Shown one piece after another: positions 52,933-63,744 of a stretch of 64,000 bases of DNA. The notes under the pieces are model-generated. The model had not been told where the DNA came from. It saw only the letters and a list, made by a program, of their open reading frames with translations, and ran no database searches. Position 1 is the stretch's first letter, and each line of letters begins with the position of its first letter. Position numbers and translations under genes: made by a program. Source of the stretch: Circinella minor (Eukaryota; Mucoromycota; Mucoromycetes; Mucorales; Lichtheimiaceae); the NCBI GenBank assembly GCA_016758965.1, contig JAEPRB010000220.1, positions 1-64,000 on the forward strand, in the 5' to 3' direction.

Positions 52933-52934
52933 TA

Positions 52935-53132
52935 ACTTCTTTTATTCTATGAGCGAGTTACACACCCAGGCTTGGTTAATTATTTTATCTGAATAATGGA
53001 TATTATAGTAGCGCATTTAAGTATTAGTAGTTTTGAAAAGGTCACTATAGCTACCGGTCTGAGTTACGTACATCTTGAGCTTAGCTATGCTGCTCTTTTT
53101 GATATTTACTGTATTAAAGGTTGGTGGAACGC
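52935..53132. other. spacer between two mobile elements
   Basis: About 200 bases of unannotated DNA between the inverted-repeat element and the solo LTR. It includes one TACGTA and an ACCGGT. No feature is supported. Confidence 0.4.
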
Positions 53133-53349
53133 TGTAATGTCCGATCAATATAATATATACTACTCATTATAATTATCAGATGTCATCAGATATCAAGCCA
53201 AGAAACTAAGTTGACAAGTGCCAAGCTATAAAGGCATATAGCCATAAACTTATCAACCATAAAAACATATAAATAGTCGTATTATCAATAAATATATTTT
53301 TCGTTTATTATAACTCTTATATTTGTATCCTGCAAATCATCCTGTTACA
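53133..53349. mobile_element. solo LTR of a retrotransposon
   Basis: The 217-bp segment starts TGTAATGTCC and ends CCTGTTACA, so it has TG..CA ends and a short TGTAA/TTACA inverted repeat. It is flanked by an exact 5-bp duplication, AACGC at 53128-53132 and 53350-53354. It contains a TATA-like TATAAATA (53268-53275) and an AATAAA signal (53287-53292), the expected U3/R parts of a + oriented LTR. No coding part of a Ty1/copia or Ty3/gypsy element adjoins it, so it is best explained by LTR-LTR recombination that removed the internal region. Confidence 0.85.
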
Positions 53350-53354
53350 AACGC

Positions 53355-54182
53355 CAAGTCATTGTTATGCTCTGTATTTTAATCAGCTTTCCTTTTTTAA
53401 TATTGAGATCTGTTCATGTGCGTATTGTGGTATTGTCTCGTAATATAATATGTCATAAGATCATAAAATTCTGATAATAAAACAACATCGGCTACAAATA
53501 AATGCTTGTCGAGATTGTTGCTTGATATACGTACATTTCGGCTAATAGTAGAGCCTAATATAAATAAAGACTATTAGTTGATTTGAATAAGTGAAAAACT
53601 AAATGAGAGAATAAATTTTGTTCTCTTGAAACAAATGCTATTCATCAAGTATAAAACTAATAGTCGAACAAAACTACTTTTAATATCCCTTTATATTTTT
53701 TATTTTACGGGTTCAGAACTGGTATCAATAATGATGGATTTTGCTGTTACCTTGACGACAATGATAATAAAATGTTATTTAAATATCGTTTCTATCCCAT
53801 CATTGTCAACATAACAGTATATATAAGGTCATAAACATTATATAGAAAAACTGTTTTTTTAAAAAAAATATTTTTTTCTACCGAATTATTTGTTGATTTC
53901 TACATCAAAAAAAAAATACAACATAACTCTGCTGACGCATACTTTCCATATGTAGAAAAATTAAGTTTACGTATGTCCTTGGTTTTGAAATTTTTAATTT
54001 TTTGTGTAACAAGAGTTTATCCTGCCAATAGGAGAAATACGGAGAAGTTTCTCCTCTAAAATAATTACTTGTCAACCCTGTACCTATGGTATATATAAAT
54101 ATCACTTTTCTTTTTTTGACAATCAAACTTATCTCCTTTTCTTCTTCTTACTTTTTGTTATAACCTAGTTTTTTTTTTTATC
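53355..54182. other. intergenic upstream of the AIF-like gene
   Basis: About 830 bases with no supported gene; AT-rich, with T-rich promoter DNA in the last 60 bases before the start codon. Confidence 0.4.
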
Positions 54183-55712
54183 ATGACTATTGAAAATATT
54201 ATTATCGTTGGTGGTGGCTACGCTGGTGTTAAAATTGCTCAAACATTAGAAAAAAAACTTGTTGGTAATAACAACTATCGAATTATTTTGATTGACAAGG
54301 TAGAAAAATTATGAACGCAGATCAACAAAAAAAAAACTATGGTACTAAATTAAAATACATAAATAAAATTTTACTCTAGAAATCATACTTTTATCATATT
54401 GTGGGTGGACCTCGTTCAGCTATAGAACATATCAACAATATTATTCCTTACTCACACACTTTTAAGGATATGAAAAAAAATGCAGTTCATCAATCAACCG
54501 TGGTACGGCTCGAAAAGAATAAAGTTTATCTCGATAAACCATTTGAAAACTCCATTGAATTACCATTCGCCTATGCTGTTCTTTCCACTGGTATTCGTTA
54601 TCCAACGCCTGCTAAAACCAAAGCTTTGGAAGCCGATACAGCCCTTGCTGAACAACGTGAAATTCAATCGCTTGTCAAAAAAGCCAATTCCATTCTTATT
54701 GTAGGTGGTGGCCCCACGGGTATTGAAGTGGCTGGTGAAATTCGTGAAAAGTATGCGGACAAAAAAATTACATTGATACATAGTCAAAAACAATTATTAC
54801 AAACTGGAATCCCTGATAAACCAAGAGCTCAAATATTACATAAAGTTGAAAAGAACGATATCAGGGTGATTTTGGATGATGTCGTTGAATTATCCAATGA
54901 GCTTATTGAAAAATCAGTATTCGTACCCCAAGAACCTATTACAACACATAAAGGTCAAAAGTTAGGTTCGGTCGATTTGGTCATGTTATTATTTGGTTCA
55001 AGACCTGAAACTGAATGGCTCAAGGACACATTGCCATTGTCAGATAATGGATTCGTTAAAGTCAAAAAAACATTGGCTGTGGATAAGGAAGGATTTGAAA
55101 ATGTGTATATAGCAGGTGATATTGCTGACATAAAAGAAATCAAAATGGCAATGAAAACCCAAGGACACAGTGTTGTAGTGGCTACAAATATTTTCGATGC
55201 TACTAAAGGCAAGAAACCTTCTAAGATTTATAAACCAAATACAACATTTTTAATGGGCATTTCATTCGGAAAGGTAAATAAATATATTCTCTACTTATTC
55301 ATCTTAATAATTTATATAAATTAAAGTGGGGAATAAGCTTTTAATTAATTAATATATACTATATACATAGAAACAAGGTTATATTTTTACTCCATTAGGT
55401 GCTTTGGGAGATTGGGCTACCTCCAAACTTAAAGGCAAAACATTATTTACTGATCGTACATGGCAAGATATGAATTTGACTGAACCTACTACTACAAATA
55501 CGTAAGTAAATATTATATTTTTTAATATATATACGTACATGTATGATTAAAAATATTTTAACTGATAAAATAAGTGTTTAAATATACTTAGTTCAAAGAA
55601 CGTGTTATCCAATGAAAAGGTTTTTTCTACTACTTCTTTAACTATTATAACCATTCTTACTTTAGGTGTTGTTGTACTAGGTATTTATTATACTACTACA
55701 ACAACAGCTTAA
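54183..55712 (+). CDS. AIF/AMID/FSP1-like FAD-dependent oxidoreductase with C-terminal membrane anchor
   Basis: Four exons (54183-54299, 54380-55273, 55371-55501, 55592-55712) join to 420 residues. It is a two-dinucleotide-binding pyridine nucleotide-disulfide oxidoreductase: FAD site IIIVGGGYAGVKIA (residues 6-19), NAD(P)H site ILIVGGGPTGIEVAGEI, and the second FAD motif NVYIAGDIAD. The order and the YHIVGGPRSA block fit the AIFM2/AMID/FSP1 family of NAD(P)H-quinone oxidoreductases linked to membrane redox defence. Animal FSP1 reaches membranes by N-myristoylation, but MTIEN has no myristoylation Gly2. Instead the last 30 residues (SLTIITILTLGVVVLGIYY) form one transmembrane helix. That suggests tail anchoring to mitochondria, ER or lipid droplets. 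Confidence 0.92.
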
Positions 55713-55873
55713 CGTCATTATTTTATATCTATATATCTATATTTAAATATTTTCTATTACAGCTATAATTAATTAATAATTCATATTTGCTTTTGAATAA
55801 TAAATATGCTTTTTTTTTCACTTTTTATGATTATAATTAAATGCTGCGCACTTTTCAGTTTTTTATTAAAGTT

Positions 55874-55898
55874 ACGCGTGAATAATCACGACGCGAAA
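55874..55898. promoter_or_regulatory. ACGCGT (MCB-like) and CGCGAAA boxes upstream of RPA1
   Basis: ACGCGT lies at 55874-55879 and ACGCGAAA at 55891-55898, about 130 and 110 bases before the start codon of the replication protein A gene. MCB and CRCGAAA (SCB-like) sites drive G1/S transcription of DNA replication genes in yeasts. The same box precedes BRN1 in this window. Confidence 0.5.
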
Positions 55899-56005
55899 AA
55901 AAAATTACCCAAAATTTCAGGTCTCGCGCTTTAAAACACCATTTTTTTTTTTACCTTTCTTTTTTTTTTTAATTCTTTTATTCACAACTTAAAACAACTT
56001 TTTAC

Positions 56006-58076
56006 ATGACAGCTAATATGGAATTAACAAAAAACGCAATTAAAACACTTTATGATTCTCGTGGTGAATCTTCTTCAGCTGAACATCCCATTTTACAAGT
56101 GATCAATGTTAAACCTGTTCAAGCTCAAGCTGGTACACGTTATAGGTAATATTATTGAAAATTTGTAAAAAAAAAAAAAAAAAAAAAAATAACGGATTCC
56201 TTAATGCGCAGTCGTTTCATTATTATTTTTATTTTAAATCTAATTACAATCAATCTTTTATTATTGTTTTATTTAGAGTAATTTTATCTGATGGTACTCA
56301 CTTCATGCAAGGTAAAACTAAAAATTATTATTTTTTCAGTGTTTATTTCATGTGTCAAAAAACGAAGAGAGAGAAAAAACTAATTCTTCAATGTATTTTT
56401 ATATAATATGTATTATATAGCAATGTTATCAACACAAAATAATGAACTGGCTGCCAATAATACCCTTCAACGATGGTCTCTTATCCGATTATTAGAATCT
56501 ATTTGTAATGAAGTGAATGGTCGCAGGTAAATATATATATATATATAAAGGAGAGGTTAAAACAAACAAGTTAATAACATATTGTTTAAATATATATTTA
56601 GAATCTTAATCATTCTTGGTGTTGAAGTCGTTGGTGAATCTAGAACCAAGATTGGTGATCCTAAAAGTATTGAAGGTGGTAACGCTTCACCATCAGCATC
56701 TACTACATCAGCTCAACCATCAAACTCTTCTTCTGTACAACCAATGGATATTAGCAGTGGTAGTAATGGTCCTATTACACAATCAACTGGAAGAACAAAC
56801 TCTGCACTTGAATCTTCATTGTTTCCTATTACTGGTCTCAACCCTTATCAAAACAAGTAAGTTATATATAATATAACATTTTTTTTTATTATATACAAAT
56901 AACATATATATATTGATCATTTTACTATTCTAATAGATGGACCATCAAAGCTCGTGTGACAGCAAAATCTCCTATTAAGACATGGCATAATAGTAAAGGC
57001 GAAGGCAAATTATTCAATGTGAATTTACTTGATAAATCTGTAAATGTTTAATTTTTTTTTCAAATTTCTTTCTTGTATATGTCCTATGGGGATCCACCAA
57101 TTAAAAGAAAACAAAATTGGGGTGTACTTCTAATGATGATTATGAATTTATATATATTTAGGGTGAAATCAAAGCTACTGCATTTAAAGATCAAGTAGAT
57201 CGTTTGTATAATCTCTTTGAAGAAGGAAAGGTTTATTACATTTCCAAAGCACGTGTTACTATGGCTCGTCGACAATTTTCAACCTTGGATAATGAATATG
57301 AACTTGTTCTTGAACATCAAACTGAAATTGAATTGGTAAATATTATTAATGATTCGATAAGAGAGAAGAAATTTTTAAGGGCAAGATTATTACTCTCTAT
57401 CTCTTAAGAAAACAAATCTAATTATATTGAGTTTATAAATAGTGTTCTGATGAAGTATCTATTCCCAAAGTCAACTATAACTTTGTTCGTGTAGCTGATG
57501 TTGAACAACGTGAAATAAACTCGACCATTGATTTAATTGGTATTGTACGAGATGATAATGGTGTCAATGAAATTATTGCCAAGGCTTCGGGTAAACCTGT
57601 AAGTGTAGTTTTATATATATATATATATATAATAATAAAAAAATAGAAATTAGATATTAATAAATAAACACTTGTATATTATATAAATATATTTAGATGA
57701 AGAAACGTGAACTTGTTGTTGTTGATGATTCTGAAAAAGAAATTCGAGTAACAATTTGGGGAAATGATGCTGAAGAATTCGATTCAAGTGGAAATCCTGT
57801 TGTTGCATTCCGTGGTTTACGTGTAGGAGATTTTGGTGGTCGATCATTATCTTTGACTATGGGTGGTTCTGTCAAGACCAATTTGGATATCCCAGAAACA
57901 ACCAAATTGAAACATTGGTATGCTTCTCAATCATCAGATGCTTCTTACACAACATTTTCTTCACAAGCAATTGGTTCCATTGGTCAACAATCAAATACAC
58001 GTATCACACTCAATCAAGTGAAGCAAGATAATTTAGGTTCCAGTGAAAAGGTAATATATATATATATATATATATT

Positions 58077-58116
<40 letters not shown>

Positions 58117-58703
58117 TAAAATAAATTTATATATAAATTTATATTATATTGTAATATATAGCCCGATTACTTTTCTGCACGAGCTACTGTTGTGTTTATG
58201 AAAAGTGAAAATCCTGCTTATCCTGGTTGTCCTGAATGTAAAAAGAAAATGGTGAATGATGAAAATGGTTGGCGATGTGAAAAATGTTCTAAACAATATC
58301 CTGAACCTACATGGCGTTATGTATTGACAGCTAGTGTTGAAGATGCTACAGCTCAATTATTTGTTCAATTATTTGATGATCAAGCTACTACTATTGTTGG
58401 TATTTCAGCTAATGAAGCTATGAGACTCAAGGATACTGATGCTGATGCTTTCTCAAAGGCAATGAATGAAGGACTTTTCAAAACTTATAATTTTAAGATT
58501 AGAGCAAAATCTGAAACTTTCAACGTAAGTTTATGAGACAATATATATGAATATAAATATGAATATAAGAAAAGAGAAAATTAATAATGATATATCTATA
58601 GGATACTACACGTGTCAAATATAGTGTTGTAGAAGCAACACCTATTAGTTATGTTCAAGAAGCCAGAGATATGGTTACTACTCTTGATAAACTTAGCATT
58701 TGA
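56006..58703 (+). CDS. RFA1: replication protein A large subunit (RPA70/Rfa1)
   Basis: Ten exons (56006-56145, 56277-56311, 56421-56526, 56602-56856, 56937-57039, 57162-57335, 57443-57598, 57697-58050, 58162-58524, 58602-58703) join to 595 residues, near the family's 600-620. Domains in order: N-terminal protein-interaction OB fold (LQVINVKPVQ...YRVILSDGTHFMQAML), a Ser/Thr/Asn linker (about 118-168), DBD-A (ITGLNPYQNKWTIKARVTAK), DBD-B (SIPKVNYNFVRVADVEQ) and DBD-C with a zinc ribbon at C464, C467, C480 and C483. The protein binds single-stranded DNA as part of the RPA trimer in replication, repair and recombination. Exon 2 is only 35 nt. Confidence 0.97.
58077..58116. repeat. (GA)n microsatellite in RFA1 intron 8
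   Basis: About 20 GA dinucleotides, with one AAA interruption, lie in the intron between exons 8 and 9, following a (TA)n tract at the donor site. Confidence 0.9.
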
Positions 58704-59110
58704 AATTTTTAGTTTGTTTTATATCTCATATCTCATATTTTCCCCCCACAAAATAATTCTAAAAACCAAAGTTATAGTAAATAATAATAATAGTAGTTAA
58801 GGAAATGTTTATTATTATTATTATTAAACCAAATCTTATTATGAATTCATTTGTGTTATAATTGTTGTGTTGTTACTAATAATAAATAATTAATCAAAAT
58901 ATAATGCGTAAAAATTACAACTTACACATATTTATGTAGTACAAATCCTCGACCCCCCCTCTCTCTCTCTCTCTCTCTCCTCTTCTCTCTTTTATATATT
59001 ATATTATAATAAACCCCTTTTTTTTTCTTTCTCTTCTCTCCTCTCATTTTCTTTCTTTCTTTTTTTTTAATATTATATAGGAACCCAATAAATATATATA
59101 TATAAAGGGA
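58704..59110. other. intergenic, pyrimidine-rich promoter
   Basis: A 407-base spacer. The first half is AT-rich 3' UTR with TTA repeats. From about 58954 a C run, a (CT)n tract and CT/T-rich DNA lead to the next start codon, a strand-asymmetric promoter or 5' UTR. Confidence 0.5.
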
Positions 59111-59801
59111 ATGGCTTATAGTTCACCCAATTTAGATCCTTATCATGGTTCATTATTACCACCAAATAGTTTTTATAATACTACTGATTCCAACTTTACA
59201 ACCAATGGAAATATACGTCGAGCCATGTCAGTAATGTCTTCTTCTAGTTATCAATATACAGTGAATGAAGATAATAATGACGACCAAGACGATAACAACT
59301 CAATTCAGTCTGCACCTTCACCACCTGATACTGAACTTCATTTATCAAAACAAGATCTTGCATCGTCCATTGAGTCTTATGATAATTTATTAAAAGCAGC
59401 TCAGGTATATCAAGATACCATGAAACAACTTTCAAGTGCTGCTGCTGGTTTTGGATATGCTTTAGAACGAGTAGCACGAGGAAGAGGTGCTTCAGAGGCT
59501 GGTAAATAAGAATATATAAGAATATATATATATATATATATTAATAAATATATTATGGGTGAATATTAGGACAAGGTCTTCAAGCAGCTGCTGGTCTGCA
59601 ATTCTTGATATCGAATCATCAACAAATCTTGGTATGTGTGTGGGAATTTTTTTTTTTTTTTTTTGGATTAAAGAATAATACAAGATGCAAACAAGAAATA
59701 ATAAAACTTTTATTATTTAGAGTGATATGTTTAATAAATCTTTAGAAGTACCATTAAAAGAAAATCTTGATCATCATCGTAAAACTGTCGAGGTATGCCA
59801 T

Positions 59802-59872
<71 letters not shown>

Positions 59873-61053
59873 TGGGGAATATGAAAAAGAATAAATGAAA
59901 GAAGGGAATTAGATAGTATTATATACATGATGGTTCTTGACAATATTATTATTATTATAGCAAAGTCAGGAAAATTATGAAGCAGCACTAAAATTAATGA
60001 GTAAAAAAATACGTGATACAGAAGCACGTAATATAAAAAATGGTCAAAAAGGTCAAAGAGGTTAGTTTATTAAAAATATTACTTGTGATCTAATAATAAT
60101 AATAATAATAATATGAAAATAGATATTCGACAATTTAGAAAAGCTTTACAAGATCTTACAAAACAAGTAGATGAATTGGACAGAATTAAAACAGGTTATC
60201 ATCGACATATGGCAGAAGTGGAAAGAAGAAATCATTATTTAATATTAAGTAAAACAGCAACAATTGTACGTGCTCAAGTAGATATTTATGAACGTATATC
60301 TAATAAAGGACTTGCTGATCCAATGTTAGAACAGGTAAAAAGATGTTTATCATTTGAGTGTAACCTTTTTATTTTGCCACCTAAAATCTATAAATTTTAT
60401 TTTTAAAATAGATGATGCATCAAAACCCAGATCCTTTTTGTGCTTATTCTTCACCAACCGATGAATCAACCGAAATTTTTACCGTACTTCCTTCCGTTTC
60501 ATTAATTGATTATCCTCCACAAACTCCTCTTACAGCATTTGATGCTGATGATTATGGTTTTTTACCTTCAGGTGCAATAACACCTATTCCTCAAGATCAT
60601 GATAATGAACAGTTATTATGGCAACAACAAAAACAAGTTCAATCTCCTACTTCAACACAACATTCATTAACATCATCACCTCATCATCATACTCATCATC
60701 ATTCATCTATTGAAGAAGAAAAGCAACAAAAACATCATCAAAAGTCTGAATTATCCATTACAACAACAACAATTACTATTAATGAAAAAGGAGAAGAATT
60801 AACAAAAGAAAAATCTAAAATAGTAAATACACGACAACAACAACAACAACAACAACAACAAGATGATGATGATGATCGTTCTTCAACTATTTCATCAGGA
60901 GATGAAAGTACACAAACTCAACAAATGAGAAAAGAAACTTCTGTAGGCGGGCCTCATCACACTTACCATCATCACCATCATCATAATGTTCATGATTCTT
61001 TACAACAACAACAACAACAACAACACAACTTACCTTCTTTGAAAACCACTTGA
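59111..61053 (+). CDS. IVY1: Ivy1-like BAR/IMD-domain protein
   Basis: Six exons (59111-59501, 59570-59631, 59721-59792, 59961-60060, 60123-60334, 60412-61053) join to 492 residues. After a disordered Ser/Asp/Asn-rich N terminus, residues about 82-280 form a helical BAR/I-BAR-like domain: SKQDLASSIESYDNLLKAAQ, SSAAAGFGYALERVARGRG, GLQAAAGLQFLISNHQQILS, then basic helices KKIRDTEARNIKNGQK and FRKALQDLTKQVDELDR. This arrangement matches fungal Ivy1, a phospholipid-binding protein that interacts with Ypt7/Vps33 on vacuoles. The last 200 residues are low complexity with two Gln runs and His-rich stretches. The intron at 59793-59960 is mostly a CT repeat. Confidence 0.85.
59804..59869. repeat. long (CT)n microsatellite at the start of IVY1 intron 3
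   Basis: About 65 uninterrupted bases of CT begin 12 bases after the donor site (exon ends at 59792). This is the longest simple repeat in the window. Confidence 0.95.
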
Positions 61054-61766
61054 TGTAAAATAAAAAAAAATATTAGTGTAATATGTATATTATCGTCATT
61101 AAAAAAAAAAAAGAGTCAACAACAAAAACATACATTTACACACGCTATTTGTCCCTATTTCTCATTTCTTCTCCTATTTTTTTTTTATCATATTATTCAC
61201 AAACAGTTTAAAATATCATTCATTTTTTATATATACAAAATACAACATTTCAAAACACACAAAAGATATCTTTCATTCATTTCTTCTCTAAAAAAAATAC
61301 ATTTATATCTTATCATACATACACACACACACTCTCTCTCTATTCTATATTCTATATTCTATATTCTATATTCTATATTCTTTTTTTATATATCATTGAA
61401 ATATATTAGTCTGTCCTTTTTTTTTTTTTGTTATTATTATGACATGTTCTATATATTAATTCTCGTTTTTTTTTTATTTTATATTCGTATTTTCAAATGG
61501 AATTGTGTTATTATTAATACAATACATTAAAAAATAACATTAGCTACAATATTGAAAGTAAGAGCATAGGTACAATATGTTACAAATATTTATATACAAT
61601 ATTGTTTTTTTTTTCTCAGAACCTTTTTTTTTATGATTCTTAAAATTGATATCATATATCCAGTAAAAAAAAAAATCGACATTATTTATTAACGATTATT
61701 TTTGATACGTATTTACAACTTGACAAATTAACCAAGAATTAGCATTAAGCTATAAGTTATTCTTCT
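61054..61766. other. intergenic between convergent genes, microsatellite-rich
   Basis: About 710 bases with poly(T) and poly(A), then an (AC)n-(CT)n-(TATTCTA)n compound repeat at about 61320-61380. No gene is supported. Confidence 0.5.
61341..61380. repeat. heptanucleotide tandem repeat (TATTCTA)5.7
   Basis: Five perfect 7-bp copies plus a partial one directly follow (AC)n and (CT)n tracts. Confidence 0.9.
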
Positions 61767-62729
61767 CTAATTCCAACTACTGATATGATATAACAAGGCG
61801 TATTTGTTTTCTTTTATCCACTCTTCGACTGTCTGAGGCTGATGTCCAAGTAGCTTTGACAGTTCTTTAACCGATGTTCTAGTATTTCTCTTGAGTTTAT
61901 TTTGTAATTCCAAAACCATTAATGTAATACGATACGATAAACCAACATAATTCGTTAAAAGACTATAATATCGTTTTAAGGTCGTATTTTTATAAAAAAT
62001 ATCACAATCAAGAACCCTACTCAAAATTTCTGCACGTTTCTTGTGTGTTTGGAAATCACCAATCAATTCATATATTATATCATTATCATTATTATTATTG
62101 TCAATTGTCTCTTGTAAAAACTTTGCAGCAACATCTCCAACATCTTTGGGTGATACCCATGCTATCACTTGATCTGGATTATGTATAGAGACAATGGCCT
62201 TGTTACTTTTAATTGTAGGTACGTCCATATGAAACATATTCGACATAAGATAACAAGGTCTAAGTGTCACAAGCTGTTTACGATTCGGAATTGAACGTAT
62301 TGCTTCTTCAAGACGCCAAGTAACACTATTAATTGCAAGGAATAGTTTATAAGGTACAGGCCAACTTAAATTAGAAATAAGTACAATTTGTTGTACACCA
62401 ACAGCATATGCCTTTTGAGCAAAACATTTTCCAAATTCCATATGCTCATCATTTTGATAGCCAGAAACAGGAACATAAAGAAACAATCGAGTATGTCCCA
62501 CAATTGCATCAGTAAATGGTTGTTCATTAATAAAATTTCCTTGGATAACATTAACTTTCCCTGGGTCGTTAAATCGAGGATGATCACAATAGAGTCTTCG
62601 TATTTTAGTAAACGATTGTATATATAATGTTATGGAAATATCGGGATTTGACAATAAGTTTCTGACTAAAGAATGAGCAATAACTCCAGTTGCGCCTGTT
62701 ATGAATATTTTTTCTTTATAAGAAAACAT
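61767..62729 (-). CDS. NmrA-like atypical short-chain dehydrogenase/NAD(P)-binding protein
   Basis: A single-exon gene; with the ATG at 62729 the product is 320 residues. An upstream in-frame ATG at 62840 would add a 37-residue Lys/Asn-rich leader with no family support, so I prefer the inner start (MFSYKEKIFITGATG). The Rossmann motif is TGATGVIA (residues 11-18); the last Gly of the usual TGATGxxG is Ala. The lack of the YxxxK catalytic pair and the pattern RPCYLMSNMF, WVSPKDVGDVAAKFL match NmrA-like/NAD(P)-sensing proteins rather than true dehydrogenases. These bind NAD(P) and act as redox-sensing regulators or isoflavone-reductase-like enzymes. The substrate is unknown. Confidence 0.82.
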   Translation of the reverse strand: MFSYKEKIFITGATGVIAHSLVRNLLSNPDISITLYIQSFTKIRRLYCDHPRFNDPGKVNVIQGNFINEQPFTDAIVGHTRLFLYVPVSGYQNDEHMEFGKCFAQKAYAVGVQQIVLISNLSWPVPYKLFLAINSVTWRLEEAIRSIPNRKQLVTLRPCYLMSNMFHMDVPTIKSNKAIVSIHNPDQVIAWVSPKDVGDVAAKFLQETIDNNNNDNDIIYELIGDFQTHKKRAEILSRVLDCDIFYKNTTLKRYYSLLTNYVGLSYRITLMVLELQNKLKRNTRTSVKELSKLLGHQPQTVEEWIKENKYALLYHISSWN

Positions 62730-63043
62730 CCTTCTATTTTTTTTCTTCTTTTTGTTGTTATCGTCGCAAGTTAGAGAGTAGGGTGAGTTATTTTTGTGAT
62801 ACAACGTAGGATAAAAAAGAATTAGAATGATAAATTTCACAAAAAAAAAAAAGGATAGAGAAAAATCACTTTTTAATAATTTTCACTAGATTTTTTTTTA
62901 TAAATAAAAGAGTTTAAAAAATAACAAGCCTTTTTCTTGTTTTTGTGTTTTATTCATTGTAGTTAGCATTTGACGACTGAATTTTTTATACAAAAATTTT
63001 TGGCATGATTTGTGTAACACAAATATAAGTGTTTGACAACAAA
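62730..63043. other. intergenic, promoter side of the NmrA-like gene
   Basis: About 310 bases, AT-rich, including the possible 37-codon N-terminal extension of the NmrA-like frame (62730-62840). Nothing else is seen. Confidence 0.4.
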
Positions 63044-63744
63044 CACCACAGCTAAAATGAGTACTAGAAATGAATGGATTTCCATGAATCTACATGATCA
63101 CTAACGACATGAATCTCTATGAAAAGTGTCATTTCATGCAGATTCATAGATCAACGAGGATTATAGATATTCATAGATATTCATAAATTAATAAGCAATA
63201 GATTCATTCAGGTTCATAGATTTTCAGCACCTACTTTTTTAATTATATATATTTTACTTTATGAACATAAGCATTATACTGTGGCTATAACATGGTTGAA
63301 ACCACTTCTACTATATTATGATAGGCACTTTGAATAGTAAAATTTTCTTTTTGTGGGTCATTAACTATATGAGATGATGAGAAAAGTAGTAAAAGAAGTG
63401 CGTGGGAATGCTACTTCTGGTCAAACGATCATGGGTTCACAAAGTATAAGTATGCGATTTCATAGATTATCATTCATATTTACAAAGCATACATTTTCAT
63501 TCATATTCATAGATATTTTTTTATAGATATTTGTTCAGTTTTATGCAGATTCGTATATCATTCAGAGTCATACATTGTCATTCAGATTCATTATTTTTTG
63601 TAATAGAGATCCATGGATTTATTTCCATGAAAATGAATGATTGTCTTTTTTCATGCATATCCATAGAGAAGCATGGCATTTCATAACCTATAGATTCATA
63701 TTCATAGAGAATTAGGTAATTGCATGCAATTTTTAGCCGTGGTG
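63044..63744. mobile_element. candidate inverted-repeat element filled with degenerate ATTCATAGAT-type repeats
   Basis: The left end reads CACCACAGCTAAAA and the reverse complement of the right end CACCACGGCTAAAA: 13 of 14 bases match. Between them the DNA is crowded with variants of ATTCATAGAT, and of its complement (CATGAATCTCTATGA), on both strands. I find no clear target-site duplication. An open frame of useful length is absent. It could be a non-autonomous DNA transposon, perhaps hAT-like, or a local degenerate satellite. Confidence 0.45.

Noticed and set aside
55592..55712. Idea that the AIF-like gene ends with the frame at 55324
   Set aside because: That frame reads into an intron with a good GTAAAT donor; exons 3 and 4 continue the FSP1-like C-terminal domain in phase.
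62730..62840. N-terminal extension of the NmrA-like protein from the ATG at 62840
   Set aside because: It adds a Lys/Asn-rich leader absent from the family; the Rossmann strand begins right after the inner ATG.
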